Assembly: GCA_011375275.1 (NCBI GenBank)
Contig: DRLW01000385.1
Coordinates: 1-8,226, forward strand
Length of the DNA: 8,226 bases
From: Bacteroidota bacterium
Lineage (GTDB): Bacteria; Zhuqueibacterota; Zhuqueibacteria; Zhuqueibacterales; Geothermadaptataceae
Reading direction: 5' to 3'
The translations under genes were made by a program, and so were the position numbers. Under the pieces are notes generated by a model. The model saw nothing but the letters and a program-made list of their open reading frames with translations, had not been told where the DNA came from and searched no databases. Each line of letters opens with the position of its first letter. Within the stretch, counting starts at the first letter, position 1. Below are positions 6,099 through 8,226 of this stretch, piece by piece.

Positions 6099-7346
6099 TT
6101 ATGAATACATCGGCTCCAGCGCATTGCGTTCATCGAACTCGCGCAGCTTACGCGTCATGTTGGCATCAAAGGCCTGGTTGCGTGCCCGAATTTTTTCTTC
6201 CAGCTCCGGCGAGAACGTCCGGTACTTGCGGGCTGCATTGATATAGAGCTGCTCATAGCGACGGATCATCAGTTGCAGGGTGTAATTCTCCTCCACCCGC
6301 TTGCGTCCTGCCGCGGCAAAACGCTTGCGCTTCTCCGGATCGCGCAGCAGGGTGAGAATGGCAGCAGCCATTTCCTCGTCATTATCCGAAGGCACCAGCA
6401 GGCCGGTCTCGCCGTCCAGCACCAGCTCCGGGTTGCCGCCCACATCCGTGGCGATCACGGGCAGCGAACTGGCCATGGCCTCGAGAATGCTGATGCTCAT
6501 CCCCTCGCTGAAGGAGGATAGCACAAAAATATCCATCGCACGCAGATAGTCGAGCACATTTTTACGCCAGCGCATGAAGATGACGTTGTCTTCAATATCC
6601 AGCTCTTTGGCCAGTTGGCGCAGATCGGTGTACATCGGCCCGGCGCCGATCATCAGCAGGCGGGCTTCGGGCATCTGCTGAAACACCTTCTTCGCGGCGC
6701 GCAGCAACAAGGGATAATTTTTTACATGCACGATACGGCCAACAGAACCGAACACCGGCGTTTCCGGCGGCAGGCCGACCAGCGACTTGAAATCACGGCC
6801 ATTGCTTTCCAGCTTGAACTTCTCCAGATCAACACCATTTTCCACAACACCGATTTTCTCCACGTCAAAGCCGATGGCCCTGGCCAGGCTCTGGCGGTGG
6901 ATGTGCGAAATGGAGAGGATATGCTCCGAGCGGTTCCAGACAAAACGCTGCACCAGTTTGTGTTTGAAAGAATCTGCTTTGATGGTGCCATGCTCAACAT
7001 GGATGAACGCCGGCACCTTGCCCAGGCGGGCGCCGAAGAAACCCTCCAGCAGGGTTCCCCATGCCGTCGTGTGCATGATGTCGATCTCGTGCTGGCGGCA
7101 GACACGGGCGATTTTAAACGGCAAACTGGCATCATTCCCCCATTTCCTGCCGATTTCGATCAGCTTGCACCGCTGGGGGTCGATCATCTTTTTCATCGAG
7201 CCGCCCTTGGCCAGGGTGATGAGATGGTTATTGAAAATTTCGCTGTCAACATGGTTCACCACGTTGACCGTCACCATTTCCTTGCCACCAAAATGCAAAA
7301 TGCCGAGAATATGGGCTATGTTGATTTTGTCGATTACCTTGCGCAA
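6099..7346 (-). CDS. GT4-type glycosyltransferase
   Basis: This 415-residue protein is a GT-B fold retaining glycosyltransferase. The N-terminal domain starts INIAHILGILHFGGKEMV (8-25), whose glycine loop is typical of the acceptor-side domain, and continues through HTTAWGTLLEG (92-102) and HVEHGT (116-121). VVENGVDLEKF (167-177) marks the crossover. The C-terminal donor domain has GSVGRIVHVKNYPLLLRA (200-217), MIGAGP (232-237), and EGMSISILEAM (281-291) with the E-x7-E pair E281/E289, then VIATDVGGNPELV (297-309). After the catalytic core, about residues 370-415 form a charged helical tail. There is no signal peptide. The start is TTG, supported by GGAGAGA five bases upstream and by the N-terminal strand, which a later ATG (residue 24) would destroy. 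It lies 19 bases after the GNAT gene and is probably co-transcribed with it. Sugar donor and acceptor are not predictable from sequence. Confidence 0.92.
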   Translation of the reverse strand: MRKVIDKINIAHILGILHFGGKEMVTVNVVNHVDSEIFNNHLITLAKGGSMKKMIDPQRCKLIEIGRKWGNDASLPFKIARVCRQHEIDIMHTTAWGTLLEGFFGARLGKVPAFIHVEHGTIKADSFKHKLVQRFVWNRSEHILSISHIHRQSLARAIGFDVEKIGVVENGVDLEKFKLESNGRDFKSLVGLPPETPVFGSVGRIVHVKNYPLLLRAAKKVFQQMPEARLLMIGAGPMYTDLRQLAKELDIEDNVIFMRWRKNVLDYLRAMDIFVLSSFSEGMSISILEAMASSLPVIATDVGGNPELVLDGETGLLVPSDNDEEMAAAILTLLRDPEKRKRFAAAGRKRVEENYTLQLMIRRYEQLYINAARKYRTFSPELEEKIRARNQAFDANMTRKLREFDERNALEPMYS

Positions 7347-7350
7347 CCTG

Positions 7351-7357
7351 TCTCTCC
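7351..7357 (-). promoter_or_regulatory. Ribosome binding site for the TTG-initiated glycosyltransferase
   Basis: The minus strand reads GGAGAGA, then CAGG, then TTG at 7346, within the 19 bases after the upstream stop codon. No ATG or GTG lies at suitable spacing, so this site decides the unusual start. Confidence 0.7.
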
Positions 7358-7365
7358 ACCTGTAG

Positions 7366-8226
7366 TTATGCTGCTCCGACCCCGAATTTCCCTGAGACTT
7401 CTTTGATCTTTTTTTTCAATGAGCGAAAGCTCCTGGCTGCCCTGAAAGCGAGACGAGCACTGTTGCTGAACGGGATTTCGAGAATCCAGGTATCTCTGGT
7501 TTGATCCGTCCAGCGGAATTTGTAGGCTTCCGTGCCACGCAGAAAGTCGAACTCCTGTGCGCCTTCGGCAACACTGGCTTCGATGGCTTTGCCCATAATG
7601 ACCAGGCCTGCGCTCTGTTTTTCCCAGCGAGGATCAAGGCCGGCCTGGTAATAATACACATGGCCCGCATAATAAAAACAGTACAGCGAAGCGGCTGGCT
7701 GGCCATCGATATCGAGAAAATAAAAACGCAGATACCCGCCTTCGAGCATCTCCTGGACAACTTTTTCGTGAAATTTTTCGCGGTAGGAATCGTCGAATTT
7801 GCTGGTGCCCTCCTTGACATCCCAGCGTTTTCGGTGCAGATCGTATAGATGATGTATCGCCCTGACCGCCTCTTTCCTGTTCTGAATAGTCCGAAATGTA
7901 ACATCCCCGGCCTTACCGATGTTGCGCGTACGACGGCGCAGATTGTAGCGCATATTTTTCGATAGTCCGGCAACGACCTGCTCGTAGTCCTGCGCAAGAG
8001 GCAAGTAAGGACACCGTTTCCAGAACCGAATGAATGCTTCGGTATTACCCGCTTCCGACCACTTTTGCAGACGAATCATCAATGTCGCATCTTCGAGGAG
8101 GTCGCTGAGAAAAAATCCATCTGCACCAGAGTTCGCCACCGCATCGAAAACGCGCTCAAACGCATCATCCGCAAGCTCCGGCCGGTAAATGGCGTCGAGG
8201 TATTCGCTGGATTCGTACCCGGTGCC
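7366..8226 (-). CDS. GNAT-family protein, CelD/FemAB-like (5' end outside the window)
   Basis: The reading frame stays open to the right edge, so 286 C-terminal residues are visible and the N-terminus is missing. A GTG at 8139 is not a credible start: the coding frame continues upstream as YESSEYLDAIYRPELADDAF. The visible part matches the CelD/BcsL-like acyltransferases (Acetyltransf_6 type) of polysaccharide loci. It has CPYLPL with a following LSKNMRYNLRRRTRNI (visible residues 88-103), then HRKRW (131-135), the GNAT core YLRFYFLDIDGQPAASLYCF (165-184), YYYQAGLDPRWEKQSAG (191-207), and FDFLRGTEAYKFRW (236-249), a family hallmark. The C-terminus is basic (SLKKKIKEV). The family is thought to transfer acyl or aminoacyl groups during exopolysaccharide or cell-wall synthesis, but exact reactions are mostly unproven. 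It is immediately upstream of the glycosyltransferase. Confidence 0.85.
   Translation of the reverse strand, partial: GTGYESSEYLDAIYRPELADDAFERVFDAVANSGADGFFLSDLLEDATLMIRLQKWSEAGNTEAFIRFWKRCPYLPLAQDYEQVVAGLSKNMRYNLRRRTRNIGKAGDVTFRTIQNRKEAVRAIHHLYDLHRKRWDVKEGTSKFDDSYREKFHEKVVQEMLEGGYLRFYFLDIDGQPAASLYCFYYAGHVYYYQAGLDPRWEKQSAGLVIMGKAIEASVAEGAQEFDFLRGTEAYKFRWTDQTRDTWILEIPFSNSARLAFRAARSFRSLKKKIKEVSGKFGVGAA

Overview
This is a bacterial chromosomal fragment of moderate GC content. All seven recognisable genes lie on the minus strand, so transcription runs from right to left. The set is a surface or extracellular polysaccharide locus: two GT4-type glycosyltransferases, a UDP-GlcNAc 2-epimerase, a left-handed beta-helix acyltransferase and a CelD/FemAB-like GNAT protein. 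Embedded in it is a two-gene sulfate-activation cassette (ATP sulfurylase plus APS kinase) that makes PAPS. The phylum cannot be fixed from sequence alone. Shine-Dalgarno sites, the palindromic intergenic repeats and the gene style would fit a Gram-negative lineage, possibly of the FCB type, but this is a guess.

In transcription order (right to left): a GNAT protein whose 5' end is cut by the right edge (7366-8226); 19 bases later a GT4 glycosyltransferase with a TTG start (6099-7346); a 251-base gap with no supported gene; a hexapeptide-repeat acyltransferase (5302-5847); a 382-base gap holding a 105-base double-hairpin MITE-like element (5133-5237) and an AT-rich leader; sat (3741-4919); cysC (3077-3670); a strong rho-independent terminator (3016-3053); a second GT4 glycosyltransferase (1495-2928); and a wecB-type epimerase (252-1361). 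The left end (1-251) holds no convincing gene. It carries a cluster of small GCAA-loop hairpin repeats and a possible weak terminator just after wecB.

Functionally, the epimerase would supply UDP-ManNAc, the two glycosyltransferases would assemble a glycan, the acyltransferase and GNAT protein would decorate or support it, and sat-cysC would make PAPS. PAPS could feed glycan sulfation or cysteine synthesis. No sulfotransferase or PAPS reductase is visible here, so that choice is open. The terminator after cysC and the AT-rich leader before sat suggest that sat-cysC is its own transcription unit inside the glycan locus.

No wholly new system is evident. The points most worth following up are the hairpin repeat family with compensatory stem changes, the sulfate-activation cassette inside a glycan locus, and two enzymes that appear to lack expected key residues.
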